Assembly (NCBI RefSeq): GCF_028682175.1
Contig: NZ_JANHKS010000005.1
Coordinates: forward strand, 124,001 to 188,000
Source: Pseudomonas putida
Lineage (GTDB): Bacteria > Pseudomonadota > Gammaproteobacteria > Pseudomonadales > Pseudomonadaceae
DNA length: 64,000 nucleotides
Direction of reading: 5' to 3'
Shown here: in pieces, positions 26,963-34,958 of the stretch
How positions within the stretch are numbered: the first letter of the stretch is position 1
Layout: each line of letters opens with the position of its first letter
Notes under the pieces: generated by a model
What the model was told of the DNA's origin: nothing
Seen by the model: only the letters and a program-made list of their open reading frames with translations
Databases searched by the model: none
Position numbers and translations under genes: made by a program

Positions 26963-27009
26963 CGGCAAATCCTTAGATTGGAGACATCTCCTCTCACCGG
27001 AACCTTGCC

Positions 27010-27651
27010 ATGAGCACTCTCATCACCCTCGGCGGCCTCAAGGCCCCGGATTCGGAACTGACCCGCAAGGCTGCGTCACTGGTCCAGCGCGTTCACTCAC
27101 CTGCGTTGCTCAATCACGTTCATCGCACCTGGTGGTTCGCAGATTTTCTCGGCCAGAAACGCGGCTTCAAATACGACCGCGAAGTGGTCTACCTCGCCGC
27201 GCTGATGCACGACCTGGGGCTGACCGAGGCGTTTGCCGCCGACCAGCGCTTCGAAGTCGATGGCGCCGACGCCGCCAGCCGCTTCCTGCTCGACAACGGC
27301 TATGCCGACGCCAAGGCGCAACTGGTCTGGGACGCCATCGCCCTGCACTCAAGTGCCGGCATTGCCGACCGCAAGCAGGCGGAAATCGCCCTGATTTTCA
27401 TGGGCGCACACGTTGATGTCATGGGCCTGTTCATCGACGAAATCACCCCCTCGCTGATCGACGACACCCTGGCGTTGTACCCACGCCTGGGCATGAAGGC
27501 AGCGTTCACCCAGGCCGTGGCCGAGGTGGCGCGCAAGAAGCCGCACACGGCCATCGGTACCGGCCTTGGCGACGTCGCTCGCCGGCACATCCACGGCTTC
27601 GACTGCCCTAATGTCTGCGACCTGATCGACAACGCCCCCTTCGACAGCTGA
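27010..27651 (+). CDS. HD-domain hydrolase, cyanamide-hydratase-like
   Basis: 213 residues. The metal-binding HD motif is visible as NHVHRTWWF (first His), ALMHDLGLT (HD) and later HSSAGIAD and DVMG residues. The layout, with a Trp-Trp after the first His, resembles the group that includes yeast Ddi2/Ddi3 cyanamide hydratases. The actual substrate is unknown. The gene is divergent from a GlxA-type regulator and is followed 45 bp later by an NmrA-like gene on the same strand, so the two form a likely operon. Confidence 0.82.
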   Translation: MSTLITLGGLKAPDSELTRKAASLVQRVHSPALLNHVHRTWWFADFLGQKRGFKYDREVVYLAALMHDLGLTEAFAADQRFEVDGADAASRFLLDNGYADAKAQLVWDAIALHSSAGIADRKQAEIALIFMGAHVDVMGLFIDEITPSLIDDTLALYPRLGMKAAFTQAVAEVARKKPHTAIGTGLGDVARRHIHGFDCPNVCDLIDNAPFDS

Positions 27652-27696
27652 CCGATTACTCACGGCTCTTCTCGCCCGCTTACTGGAGATTCACTC

Positions 27697-28581
27697 ATGC
27701 AGCGCAAATACCTCATCACCGCCGCCACCGGCAAAACCGGTGTCCACACCGTTCGCCACCTGCTCGACGCCGGGCATGCCGTGCGCGCCTTCGTCCATAA
27801 GGAAGACGCGCGCAGCGCGGCACTGCGCGAACTGGGTGCGGAAATCTTCGTCGGTGACCTGCTCGAACACGACGATGTCATCCAGGCCATGCAGGGCGTA
27901 AACGGCGCCTACCTGTGTTTCCCGGTGAGCCCCGGTTACATCCAGGCCACCGCCTATTTTGCCGACGCTGCACGCCGCGCCGGTGTGGAAGTGGTGATCG
28001 AAATGTCGCAAATCTCCGCCCGCGAAGACTCGAAAAGCCATGCCGCCCGCGACCACTGGATCGCCGAGCGGGTGCTGGACTGGTCCGGCGTGCCGACCGT
28101 GCACATTCGCCCGACCTTCTTCAGCGAGTGGCTGACCTTCCCGTGGGTGAGCGATCACATCGTCAAGGACAACCGCATCACCCTGCCCTACGGCGCCGGC
28201 CGCCACGCGCCGATTGCCGCTGAAGACCAGGCCCGGCTGATTGCCGCCGTGCTGAGCGATCCGCAACCGCACATCGGCAAGACTTACCCGCTGTTCGGGC
28301 CGGTGGAAATGGATTACAAGCAGATCGCCGAGGAACTCAGCGCAGTGCTGGGCCGCACCATCACCTATACCCCGTCGACACTTGAGCAGTATCGCGAAAA
28401 CCTTGAGTCCTATGGCCTGCCGGCGTTCCTGATCCAGCATTTTCTGGAGGTGGCGGTGGATTACCAGAACGGTATCTTTGTCGGGGCCGATGGTGAAGAA
28501 AGCCCCATCGAGCGCATCACAGGCAAGGCGCCGCAAACGGTACGAGCATTCGTCGAGGCTAACCGCGAAGTATTCGGGTAA
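27697..28581 (+). CDS. NmrA-like NAD(P)-binding protein
   Basis: 294 residues. The N-terminal KYLITAATGKTGVHTVRHLL is an atypical Rossmann fold with the GxTGxxG-like motif of the NmrA/quinone-oxidoreductase-2 group. No Tyr-x3-Lys catalytic pair of classical short-chain dehydrogenases is apparent, fitting the atypical class. These proteins bind NAD(P) and act as reductases or as redox sensors. A ribosome site (CTGGAG) precedes the ATG. It is likely co-transcribed with the HD gene and controlled by the GlxA-type regulator. Confidence 0.87.
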   Translation: MQRKYLITAATGKTGVHTVRHLLDAGHAVRAFVHKEDARSAALRELGAEIFVGDLLEHDDVIQAMQGVNGAYLCFPVSPGYIQATAYFADAARRAGVEVVIEMSQISAREDSKSHAARDHWIAERVLDWSGVPTVHIRPTFFSEWLTFPWVSDHIVKDNRITLPYGAGRHAPIAAEDQARLIAAVLSDPQPHIGKTYPLFGPVEMDYKQIAEELSAVLGRTITYTPSTLEQYRENLESYGLPAFLIQHFLEVAVDYQNGIFVGADGEESPIERITGKAPQTVRAFVEANREVFG

Positions 28582-28629
28582 CACAGCAAGACACCCGCAG
28601 GCCAGCGGCCTGCAGGTGGTGGGGCGGGA

Positions 28630-30822
28630 TCAGAAATCGATGGTGCCGGAGAACTTCACCAGGCGCGGGTCGCCCTGGCTCAGGTAGCCGCCGTTGGCCG
28701 AGGCCCAGTAGTTCTTGTCGGTGATGTTTTCCACGTTCACCCGCAGGGTCAGGTCCTTCTGGTCGACCTTGAACTTGTACCGGGCGCCTGCATCGAAGCG
28801 GTTCCACGTCGGCAGGCTGAGGTTGTTGGCCTGATCGGCGTACTGGCCGCCGGTGCGCAGCATGCGTGCGCTGAGTGCTGCGCCTTCAAGCCCCGGAATG
28901 TCCCAGTCGACACTGGCGTTGAGCTGGAAGGTCGGCACGCCGATGGCATGGTTGCCGTCGTTGGTGCCGCCCGCGGTCTTTTTCAGTTCCGACGTCATGC
29001 GGGTGCCGCCCGCCATCAGGCGCAGGCCTTCGACAGGCTCGCCGAACACGCTCAGCTCGATGCCCTTGTTGACCTGCTCGCCGTCCCGCACGTACAGGGC
29101 GCGGGTGGCGTCGACGTAACCATCGGTAGGTTTTTCGATGCGGAACACGCCCAGGTTGGCGCCGAAGGTCTGCATGTCCAGCTTGATCCCGGCTTCCAGC
29201 TGCTTGGTGCGGCCCGGCGGGAAGGCTTCGCCCAGGTTGGTGATGTTGGTACCGGACGCCACCGGCCCCTGGGCCAGGCCCTCGATGCGGTTGGCGTAGA
29301 GCGAGACAGTGTCGGTCGGCTTGTAGACGATGCCGTACACCGGCGTGGTGATGGATTCGTCGTACAGCGAGGTGCGGCTGCCGTCGTTGTTGCCGTATGG
29401 CCTGCCTGCGTTGGTGGTGCCCTCGTAGGAATAGTTTTCGACGCGCAACTGCTGGCGGCGCACGCCGTACGTCAACAACAGGCTGTCGTCGAACAGCCCC
29501 ACAGTGTCGGAAATCGCCAGGCTGCGGTTGCGGGTCTTGCCGGTGACGCCAGGATCACCCATGTCGCCGCCGGTCAACGACACCGCCGTCGGCTTGGGCA
29601 AGTTCGGGGTGTTGTAGATGTTGGTGTTCCCCGTGGTCGAGCGATAGAAGGTGTAGGCGTTTTCCTGCTGGGTCCAGATGGTCGAGGCGCCGATCGCGAT
29701 CTGATGACTGACCGGGCCGGTTTGCAGGCGACCGTTCAGGCCTGCGGCGAAGGTGGTGTTGTCTTCGTTGTGCGGAATCTCGGAGCCACCGACAGTCGCC
29801 AGGCCGCTGTTGCCCACCAGCGTCGGCGTGCCGTACACGCCGGTTTCCCGAGTGTGCTTGGCGCCACCGGCCAGGTAGGCCGTCCAGCTATCGGAGAGGT
29901 CCCAGTCACCGCGCATCATGCCGAAGGTGTCTTCGGTCTCGGTGTAAGTCCAGTCCTGACCGTAGTTGTGGCCGGCATGGGGCGCGGTCGGGATCTCTGT
30001 AGCCGTGCCCAGTTGCACGGTGTTGCGCAGGCCGTTGATGCGCTGCTTCTGGTAGCCGAAGTCGGTGGACACGCGGAAGTTGTCGCCACGGTAATCCAGA
30101 CCCGCGACGAACAGCTTGGTGCGCTGGTCTTCGTCATGGATGGCCGTCTCGCCTTCGCGCTGGCTGAGGTTGAGCCGCGCGCCGAAGCGATTGTCCTCAC
30201 CGAAGCGCTGCCCCAGGTCCAGGTGTTCGCCAATGCGGCCATCGGTCGTGATGTCCTGGGTGTACCGCCGAATCGGCGTATCGCCCGCGCGCTTGGGCTG
30301 CAGGTTGACGCCGCCGCCCAGACCGCTGCCGGTGGGGCTGACGCCGTTGATGAAAGCGTTCGGTCCCTTGAACACTTCCACGCGCTCCACGGCATCGGTG
30401 GAGAGGATCTGGCGCGGCAACACGCCGTACAGGCCGTTGTAGGAAATGTCGTCGCCGCTGAGCGGCAGGCCGCGAATCACGAATACCTGGGACTGGTTGC
30501 CGAAGCCGTAGGACTGGCGCACCGATGGGTCGTTGAGCAGTACGTCGCCCACGTCTTCGGCCTGCTGGTCCTCGATCAGCCTGGAGGTGTAGCTGGTCAT
30601 GGTGAACGGTACGTTCATGTTGTCCTGGTTGCCCAGCACGCCCATCTGCCCGCCACGGGCCACCTGACCGCCGGCGAAGGCTTCGGGCAGCGTGTTGGAG
30701 TTGGTCTTGATGGCGTCTGCGTTGACGTCAGTGGCGCCGAGTTCGAGGGTATCGGCGGCGTGAGCGGCAACGCTCAGGGAACAGCAGATTGCGAGCAACG
30801 TAGGACGTGACGGGAACATCAT
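28630..30822 (-). CDS. TonB-dependent siderophore receptor without STN domain
   Basis: 730 residues. A signal peptide ends near residue 24 (VAAHA before ADTLEL). A plug domain follows (PFTMTSYTSRLIEDQQAEDVGDVLL; IRGLPLSGDDISYNGLYGV, cited by position about 55-180) and a 22-strand barrel to the C-terminal FSGTIDF, ending in the expected aromatic residue. The absence of an N-terminal signalling domain means it does not drive a FecIR system. The sequence resembles ferrichrome/FcuA-type receptors by memory. Two Fur-box-like sites upstream indicate iron-repressed expression. It is a single-gene unit, convergent with the NmrA-like gene. Confidence 0.9.
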   Translation of the reverse strand: MMFPSRPTLLAICCSLSVAAHAADTLELGATDVNADAIKTNSNTLPEAFAGGQVARGGQMGVLGNQDNMNVPFTMTSYTSRLIEDQQAEDVGDVLLNDPSVRQSYGFGNQSQVFVIRGLPLSGDDISYNGLYGVLPRQILSTDAVERVEVFKGPNAFINGVSPTGSGLGGGVNLQPKRAGDTPIRRYTQDITTDGRIGEHLDLGQRFGEDNRFGARLNLSQREGETAIHDEDQRTKLFVAGLDYRGDNFRVSTDFGYQKQRINGLRNTVQLGTATEIPTAPHAGHNYGQDWTYTETEDTFGMMRGDWDLSDSWTAYLAGGAKHTRETGVYGTPTLVGNSGLATVGGSEIPHNEDNTTFAAGLNGRLQTGPVSHQIAIGASTIWTQQENAYTFYRSTTGNTNIYNTPNLPKPTAVSLTGGDMGDPGVTGKTRNRSLAISDTVGLFDDSLLLTYGVRRQQLRVENYSYEGTTNAGRPYGNNDGSRTSLYDESITTPVYGIVYKPTDTVSLYANRIEGLAQGPVASGTNITNLGEAFPPGRTKQLEAGIKLDMQTFGANLGVFRIEKPTDGYVDATRALYVRDGEQVNKGIELSVFGEPVEGLRLMAGGTRMTSELKKTAGGTNDGNHAIGVPTFQLNASVDWDIPGLEGAALSARMLRTGGQYADQANNLSLPTWNRFDAGARYKFKVDQKDLTLRVNVENITDKNYWASANGGYLSQGDPRLVKFSGTIDF

Positions 30823-30870
30823 GGAGCGAATCACCTGCGCGAACTTAAGGAGGATGATGGCTGCCTCCCT

Positions 30871-30889
30871 GGCAATGCGACTCATTATC
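30871..30889 (-). promoter_or_regulatory. Fur box for the TonB receptor gene
   Basis: GGCAATGCGACTCATTATC matches the 19-bp Fur consensus GATAATGATAATCATTATC at 14 positions. It lies 49 bp upstream of the receptor start. Confidence 0.65.
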
Positions 30890-30909
30890 AGGCGCGGACA
30901 TTACCAGAT

Positions 30910-30928
30910 GTAATTGCAAATTGTTATC
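30910..30928 (-). promoter_or_regulatory. Second, weaker Fur-box-like site
   Basis: GTAATTGCAAATTGTTATC matches the Fur consensus at about 12 of 19 positions, 20 bp beyond the stronger box, in an AT-rich stretch that probably includes the receptor promoter. Confidence 0.4.
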
Positions 30929-31006
30929 ACCTGTTTACAATTTTTTCACATTTTCCGACATTCGCGAGGGATGCCTGCAACGCTTGATCCAGAGGCTTCT
31001 GACAGC

Positions 31007-31930
31007 TCACGAAGGCTTGGTGATGACTGACTCATGGCGTTCCATCAACTCAACCACCCAATCAATGAACACCCGCAACTTGAGGCTGATGTGGCGGTTG
31101 GGCGGGTACGCCAGGAACATCGGCATCACATCCAGTTGCCAGTCCTCGAAGAGCCGCACCAGTTCGCCGCGCTCAAGGGCCTCTGTCGCCATGTACCTGG
31201 GCAGCCAGAGCACGCCCATGCCGGCTATGCCCGCAGTGATGTAGGCATTGCCGTCGTCGACCGTCAGCACCGGGCGGCCCTGCACCTGCAGGGTTTCGTC
31301 GTCGCGCTGCATGGCCATCGGGAACAGCTTGCCGGTGCGTGCCCAGCGGTAGCCGACGATGCGGTGATGGGAGTTTTCCAGATCACGGGGATGCGCTGGC
31401 GTTCCAGCCCTTTGCAGGTAATCCGGCGAGGCGTAGACACCCAGTTGCAGGTCGCCGATGCGGCGGGCCATCAGCGATTGATCGGTCAGTTCGCCACCGC
31501 GCACCACGCAATCGACGTTCTCCCCGATCAGGTCGACCCGGCGATCGCTCACGCCCAGATCGATCTGGATATCGGGGTAGCGGGCGTGAAAATCCGGGAG
31601 GCCAGGGATCAGTATGGTTCGCGCAAACGGACTGGGCACGTCCACCCGCAGGCGCCCACGCGGCACGACGGAGGCGCTGGAGAGGCTGGTTTCGGCGTCG
31701 TCGACATCTGCCAGCACCCGCACTGCACGCTCGTAATAGGCCGCGCCGTCGGCGGTGACGTTGACCTTGCGCGTGGTGCGGTTGAGCAGCCTGACCCGCA
31801 GGCGCGCTTCCAGTTGCTGGATCAACTGGGTGACGCTGGTCTTGCTCATGTGCAGCGTGGTCGCGGCCTTGGTGAAGCTGCCGGTTTCAACCACCCGGAC
31901 GAAGGCCTGCATCGCGTCGAAACGGTCCAT
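31007..31930 (-). CDS. LysR-family transcriptional regulator
   Basis: 307 residues. Helix-turn-helix in the first 60 residues (GSFTKAATTLHMSKTSVTQLI, LNRTTRKVNVTADG), then the effector domain. ATG 31930 is chosen over upstream in-frame starts that lie in the divergent promoter. It faces away from a RidA-family gene 148 bp away; a TGTTTGC...GCAAACA inverted repeat lies between them. This is the standard layout for LysR control of the divergent gene. The effector is not known. Confidence 0.9.
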   Translation of the reverse strand: MDRFDAMQAFVRVVETGSFTKAATTLHMSKTSVTQLIQQLEARLRVRLLNRTTRKVNVTADGAAYYERAVRVLADVDDAETSLSSASVVPRGRLRVDVPSPFARTILIPGLPDFHARYPDIQIDLGVSDRRVDLIGENVDCVVRGGELTDQSLMARRIGDLQLGVYASPDYLQRAGTPAHPRDLENSHHRIVGYRWARTGKLFPMAMQRDDETLQVQGRPVLTVDDGNAYITAGIAGMGVLWLPRYMATEALERGELVRLFEDWQLDVMPMFLAYPPNRHISLKLRVFIDWVVELMERHESVITKPS

Positions 31931-31954
31931 GACGACTCCGAAATTGAAGGGGAT

Positions 31955-31987
31955 TGTTTGCCAATGATTGTTTGGAAAACGCAAACA
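31955..31987. promoter_or_regulatory. Inverted repeat, candidate LysR binding site
   Basis: TGTTTGC (31955-31961) and GCAAACA (31981-31987) are perfect 7-bp inverted arms separated by 19 bp, 25 bp upstream of the LysR start and about 90 bp upstream of the RidA-like gene. LysR proteins often bind such spaced dyads. Confidence 0.45.
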
Positions 31988-32078
31988 GTGCTGAACACAG
32001 TTGCTCGTTTATCCGCCCGGCGCAAGCCCTTTAGAGTGGCTCCATCGTCTTTATTCGATCCCTTGATGGAGGCTTCAC

Positions 32079-32483
32079 ATGACTGTTCGCGACGTTGTTT
32101 TCCCGCCTGGCCGCCAGGCGCTTTACGAACGCAATCGCTATTCGCCGGCGATCAGATCCAATGGGCTGTTGTTCGTTTCCGGGCAGGTCGGCAGCCGTGA
32201 AGATGGCTCGCCGGAGCCCGAACTCAAGGCTCAGGTACGCCGGGCGTTCAGCAATCTGAATGCGATTTTGCACGAGGCGGGTTGTACCTTTGACGATGTG
32301 ATTGATGTGACGGTGTTTATGGTCGATCCGCAGGTGCGGTTCGAGGAGATCTGGGGGGTGCTGCAGGAGTTCTGGGGCCAGGCGCCCTACCCGACGGTGA
32401 CGGCTGTGGGGGTGACCTGGTTGTATGGGTATGATTTCGAGATCAAGGTGATTGCGAAATTGCCGGAAAGAGCCGCAGCCTGA
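32079..32483 (+). CDS. RidA/YjgF-family protein lacking the key arginine
   Basis: 134 residues, normal for the YjgF/YER057c/UK114 fold, with LLFVSGQVGS and NLNAILHEAGCTFDDVIDVTVF as family blocks. RidA proper hydrolyses reactive enamines/imines using an arginine in a PxRxxV motif near the C-terminus. Here the corresponding stretch reads APYPTVTAVGV, without that Arg, so imine deaminase activity is doubtful and the protein belongs to another Rid subfamily. A strong site GGAGG lies 7 bp before the ATG. It is divergent from a LysR gene that probably regulates it. Confidence 0.88.
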   Translation: MTVRDVVFPPGRQALYERNRYSPAIRSNGLLFVSGQVGSREDGSPEPELKAQVRRAFSNLNAILHEAGCTFDDVIDVTVFMVDPQVRFEEIWGVLQEFWGQAPYPTVTAVGVTWLYGYDFEIKVIAKLPERAAA

Positions 32484-32514
32484 CCGCGACATGCGGGAGG
32501 TAAGAAGACACAAA

Positions 32515-32587
32515 CCCCGTAGCAGCACGGCTTGCCGGCGGGGGCGTCCTTAAGATCGCCGACGCCGGCAAGCCGGACTGCTACGGG
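32515..32587. repeat. REP palindrome, CGTAGCAG class
   Basis: CCCGTAGCAGCACGGCTTGC at the left pairs with GCCGGACTGCTACGGG-type sequence at the right. It is directly followed by a GTAGGAG-class element, giving two REP classes side by side between convergent genes. Confidence 0.85.
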
Positions 32588-32601
32588 TGGGGGGTGCATC
32601 T

Positions 32602-32687
32602 GTAGGAGCGCGCTTGCCCGCGACCGCGGTGTGTCAGACACAAATAGTGGGCAGACACACCGCAGTCGCGGGCAAGCGCGCTCCTAC
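32602..32687. repeat. REP doublet, GTAGGAG class
   Basis: GTAGGAGCGCGCTTGCCCGC pairs with GCGGGCAAGCGCGCTCCTAC; the loop itself contains the smaller complementary pair GCGGTGTGTC / AGACACACCGC-like. It lies at the 3' ends of the RidA-like and GNAT genes. Confidence 0.85.
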
Positions 32688-32725
32688 GGTTTTGTGAACG
32701 CCGAAAAACATGGAACCCTGCATGC

Positions 32726-33238
32726 CTATGGTCTTGCGCGATACACCAGGCTCGGCGCCTGCCCCGGTACGTCGTCCAGGGTGTCGATGCGTTGCATGCC
32801 GACTTTCTCCAGCACGCGGATCGAGGCTTGGTGGGCGGGTCGGACCACGGCATAGATCTCGGGCACTTGAAGTTCGATGAAGCCGTATTCAAGCGCCGCC
32901 TGGCTCAGTTCGGTTGCAAAGCCCTGCCCCCAGGCCTGCACCGCGAAGCGGTAACCCAGGTTCAGCCGCTCGACCTTCAGGTACTTGCGCGCGTCGATGC
33001 CGCCAAAACCGATCAACTCAAGGGGCGACTCGCGGGTGGCGATTGCCCATTGCCCATATCCTTTGCTCTGCCAGTGCGCCAGCCAGCCATCGAGCAGCGA
33101 CTGCGCCTGTTCGATGCGCGTCAGCGGTCCTGATGGGTTGAAGCGGTTGGTCTGCGGATCGCCGTAGATCGCGAACAGGCTGGCGAGATCGTCCTGAGTC
33201 GGCGCTCGCAGGGTCAATCGCTCGGTGGTTCTGGGCAT
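32726..33238 (-). CDS. GNAT-family N-acetyltransferase (RimJ/RimL-like)
   Basis: 170 residues from the ATG at 33238. The N-terminal TERLTLRAPTQDDLASLFAIYGDPQTNRF and the core LGYRFAVQAWGQGFATELSQAALEYGF, with its acetyl-CoA-binding QxxGxA-like loop (positions about 98-115), mark the Acetyltransf_3 group. It ends in RPAHQASIRVLEKVGMQ, the typical last helix. Such enzymes acetylate amino groups of proteins, amino acids or antibiotics; the substrate is not evident. It stands between a REP pair and the divergent sigma-factor gene. Confidence 0.87.
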   Translation of the reverse strand: MPRTTERLTLRAPTQDDLASLFAIYGDPQTNRFNPSGPLTRIEQAQSLLDGWLAHWQSKGYGQWAIATRESPLELIGFGGIDARKYLKVERLNLGYRFAVQAWGQGFATELSQAALEYGFIELQVPEIYAVVRPAHQASIRVLEKVGMQRIDTLDDVPGQAPSLVYRARP

Positions 33239-33328
33239 TGCTGTCTCCCTCAGGCGTGCATGCCTCGCACTGTATAGCGGGTGCGGTCGGGTCGTCAGCA
33301 TTTGCCGTGACGAAAGCAACTCGCATAT

Positions 33329-33347
33329 GATATCGAATCTCATTTAC
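33329..33347 (+). promoter_or_regulatory. Candidate Fur box for the ECF sigma gene
   Basis: GATATCGAATCTCATTTAC matches the Fur consensus at about 12 of 19 positions and ends 22 bp before the sigma-factor start, a usual place for iron repression of fecI-type genes. Confidence 0.45.
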
Positions 33348-33369
33348 CGTCATCTGTGTACCCGCCTCC

Positions 33370-33900
33370 ATGGCCTCGCCCAATTCCGCACAACTCACCG
33401 CCCTCTACGAGCAGCAGCATCGCTGGCTGCGCAGTTGGCTGTTCCGTCAGTTGGACTGCTCGCAGCGCGCTGCCGACCTGATGCAGGACACGTTCATGCG
33501 TCTGCTGCTGACAGAGGACGTGCTGGAAGTCCGCGAGCCTCGGCCGTTCCTGGCCAAGGTCGCGCGCAGTGTGCTGTCCAATCACTACCGTCGGGCACGG
33601 CTGGAGAAGGCGTATCTGCAAGCCCTGCAAGACGACCCGCAAGCGCTGGTGCCGGACCTGGCCACGCAACTGATCCTGTTCGAAACCCTGGTGCAACTGG
33701 ACGAAGCCCTCTCGCAGCTGGACGTTCCAGTTCGCCAGGCGTTTCTCTGGTCGCAACTGGACGGCCTGAGCCATGGTGAAATCGCCGAGCGTCTGGGCAT
33801 CTCGATTGCCACGGTCAAGCGGCACATCGTCAAGGCCGGGGCGCGTTGCCTGATGATTGCCTCGCCTGCATCGGCCTGCTCAGAGCCAGCCTGGTCATGA
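33370..33900 (+). CDS. FecI-type ECF sigma factor
   Basis: 176 residues. Region 2 at about 10-75 (LTALYEQQHRWLRSWLFRQL, AADLMQDTFMRLL) and region 4 at about 110-160 (LDEALSQLDVPVRQAFLWSQLDGLSHGEIAERLGISIATVKRHI, cited as a span) are complete. It directs RNA polymerase to siderophore-receptor genes when released by its FecR-type partner. The stop overlaps the start of the fecR-like gene as ATGA. A possible Fur box lies upstream. The natural target is the STN-type TonB receptor gene just downstream. Confidence 0.93.
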   Translation: MASPNSAQLTALYEQQHRWLRSWLFRQLDCSQRAADLMQDTFMRLLLTEDVLEVREPRPFLAKVARSVLSNHYRRARLEKAYLQALQDDPQALVPDLATQLILFETLVQLDEALSQLDVPVRQAFLWSQLDGLSHGEIAERLGISIATVKRHIVKAGARCLMIASPASACSEPAWS

Positions 33901-34871
33901 CCCAGGAAACGCTGCCCCTGGAGGTGTGCGAAAAAGCCATGGAGTGGTGGCTGGAGATTCATTCCCTTGACGTCGATCCACGAACATTGGCGGCGTTCCA
34001 CCGTTGGCGCAATGAAACCCGTCTTCACGACATCGCCTGGCAACGGGCTGAGGCGTTGGCCGGGCAGATGCAGGCGTTCCGTCAGGCCGGCGATTCCGGG
34101 CTGGCCAAGCGCGCATTGCTGGCGCCCAGCCACTCAGGCATCAGCCGACGTCGGGCGATCAAGAGTCTGGGGCTGCTACTGGCCGCCGGCGCCACGGCCT
34201 GGACGGCGCGAGACACAGCCCTGGCCCAGCGCTTTACTGCGGACTACAGCACCGGTGTCGGCGAACAGCGCAAAGTGGCCTTAAGCAGTGAAATCGAGCT
34301 TGCCCTCAACACGCGCACCGCCATCGACGTGCAGCAGCGCAACAACCAGTGGCAGATAGACCTGCTGCGCGGCGAAGTACTGATCGACACCCGTGCCACC
34401 GCCGGGCTGCTGATGCGCGCAGCCGGCATTGAGGCGAAAGCGGCATCCGCGCAGTTCAGCACCCGGCTGTTCGACAACGGCAGCACATTGCTGTCGGTCT
34501 ACAAAGGGTCGCTGCAGGTCAGCACAGGCCTGGGCCGGGACACCACCCTGCTCGATCAGGGCCAGCAGGCACGCTTCTCCCCCCATGCACTGCTTGAGCG
34601 CCACCCGCTTGAACAAGCTTCGGCGCCATGGACCGAGGGCATGATCGTCGCCCACGGCCAGCCGCTGGAAGCGTTTCTGCAAGACCTGGCGCGTTATCGC
34701 TACGGCCACCTGAGTTGCGACCCGACCCTGGCCCGATTGCGCGTCTGGGGTACCTACCCATTGGCCGACAGCGATCAGGTCATCGACGCGGTGGCCGACA
34801 CCCTCAAGCTTGAGGTACAGCGATTTACCCGGCTGTGGGTGAAGCTGCGCCGCCCCGAACGCACCGCCTAG
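33897..34871 (+). CDS. FecR-type anti-sigma factor / sigma regulator
   Basis: 324 residues. The N-terminal domain of about 80 residues (AMEWWLEIHSLDVDP, WRNETRLHDIAWQRAEAL) is the cytoplasmic sigma-binding part, a membrane helix lies near 92-108 (LGLLLAAGATAWTA), and the FecR periplasmic domain follows from about 120 to 225. The C-terminal part holds an STN-like region (LARYRYGHLSCDPTLARLRVWGTYPL). It transmits the occupied state of the outer-membrane receptor to the sigma factor encoded immediately before it. Confidence 0.93.
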   Translation: MTQETLPLEVCEKAMEWWLEIHSLDVDPRTLAAFHRWRNETRLHDIAWQRAEALAGQMQAFRQAGDSGLAKRALLAPSHSGISRRRAIKSLGLLLAAGATAWTARDTALAQRFTADYSTGVGEQRKVALSSEIELALNTRTAIDVQQRNNQWQIDLLRGEVLIDTRATAGLLMRAAGIEAKAASAQFSTRLFDNGSTLLSVYKGSLQVSTGLGRDTTLLDQGQQARFSPHALLERHPLEQASAPWTEGMIVAHGQPLEAFLQDLARYRYGHLSCDPTLARLRVWGTYPLADSDQVIDAVADTLKLEVQRFTRLWVKLRRPERTA

Positions 34872-34958
34872 AAAATAAAGTGCGCCCGCGATGAGCCGTT
34901 TCGAAATCTGGCGAGACTCATAGGCCAGACATCAGCATTCGAAAGGAAACGGCAACCC

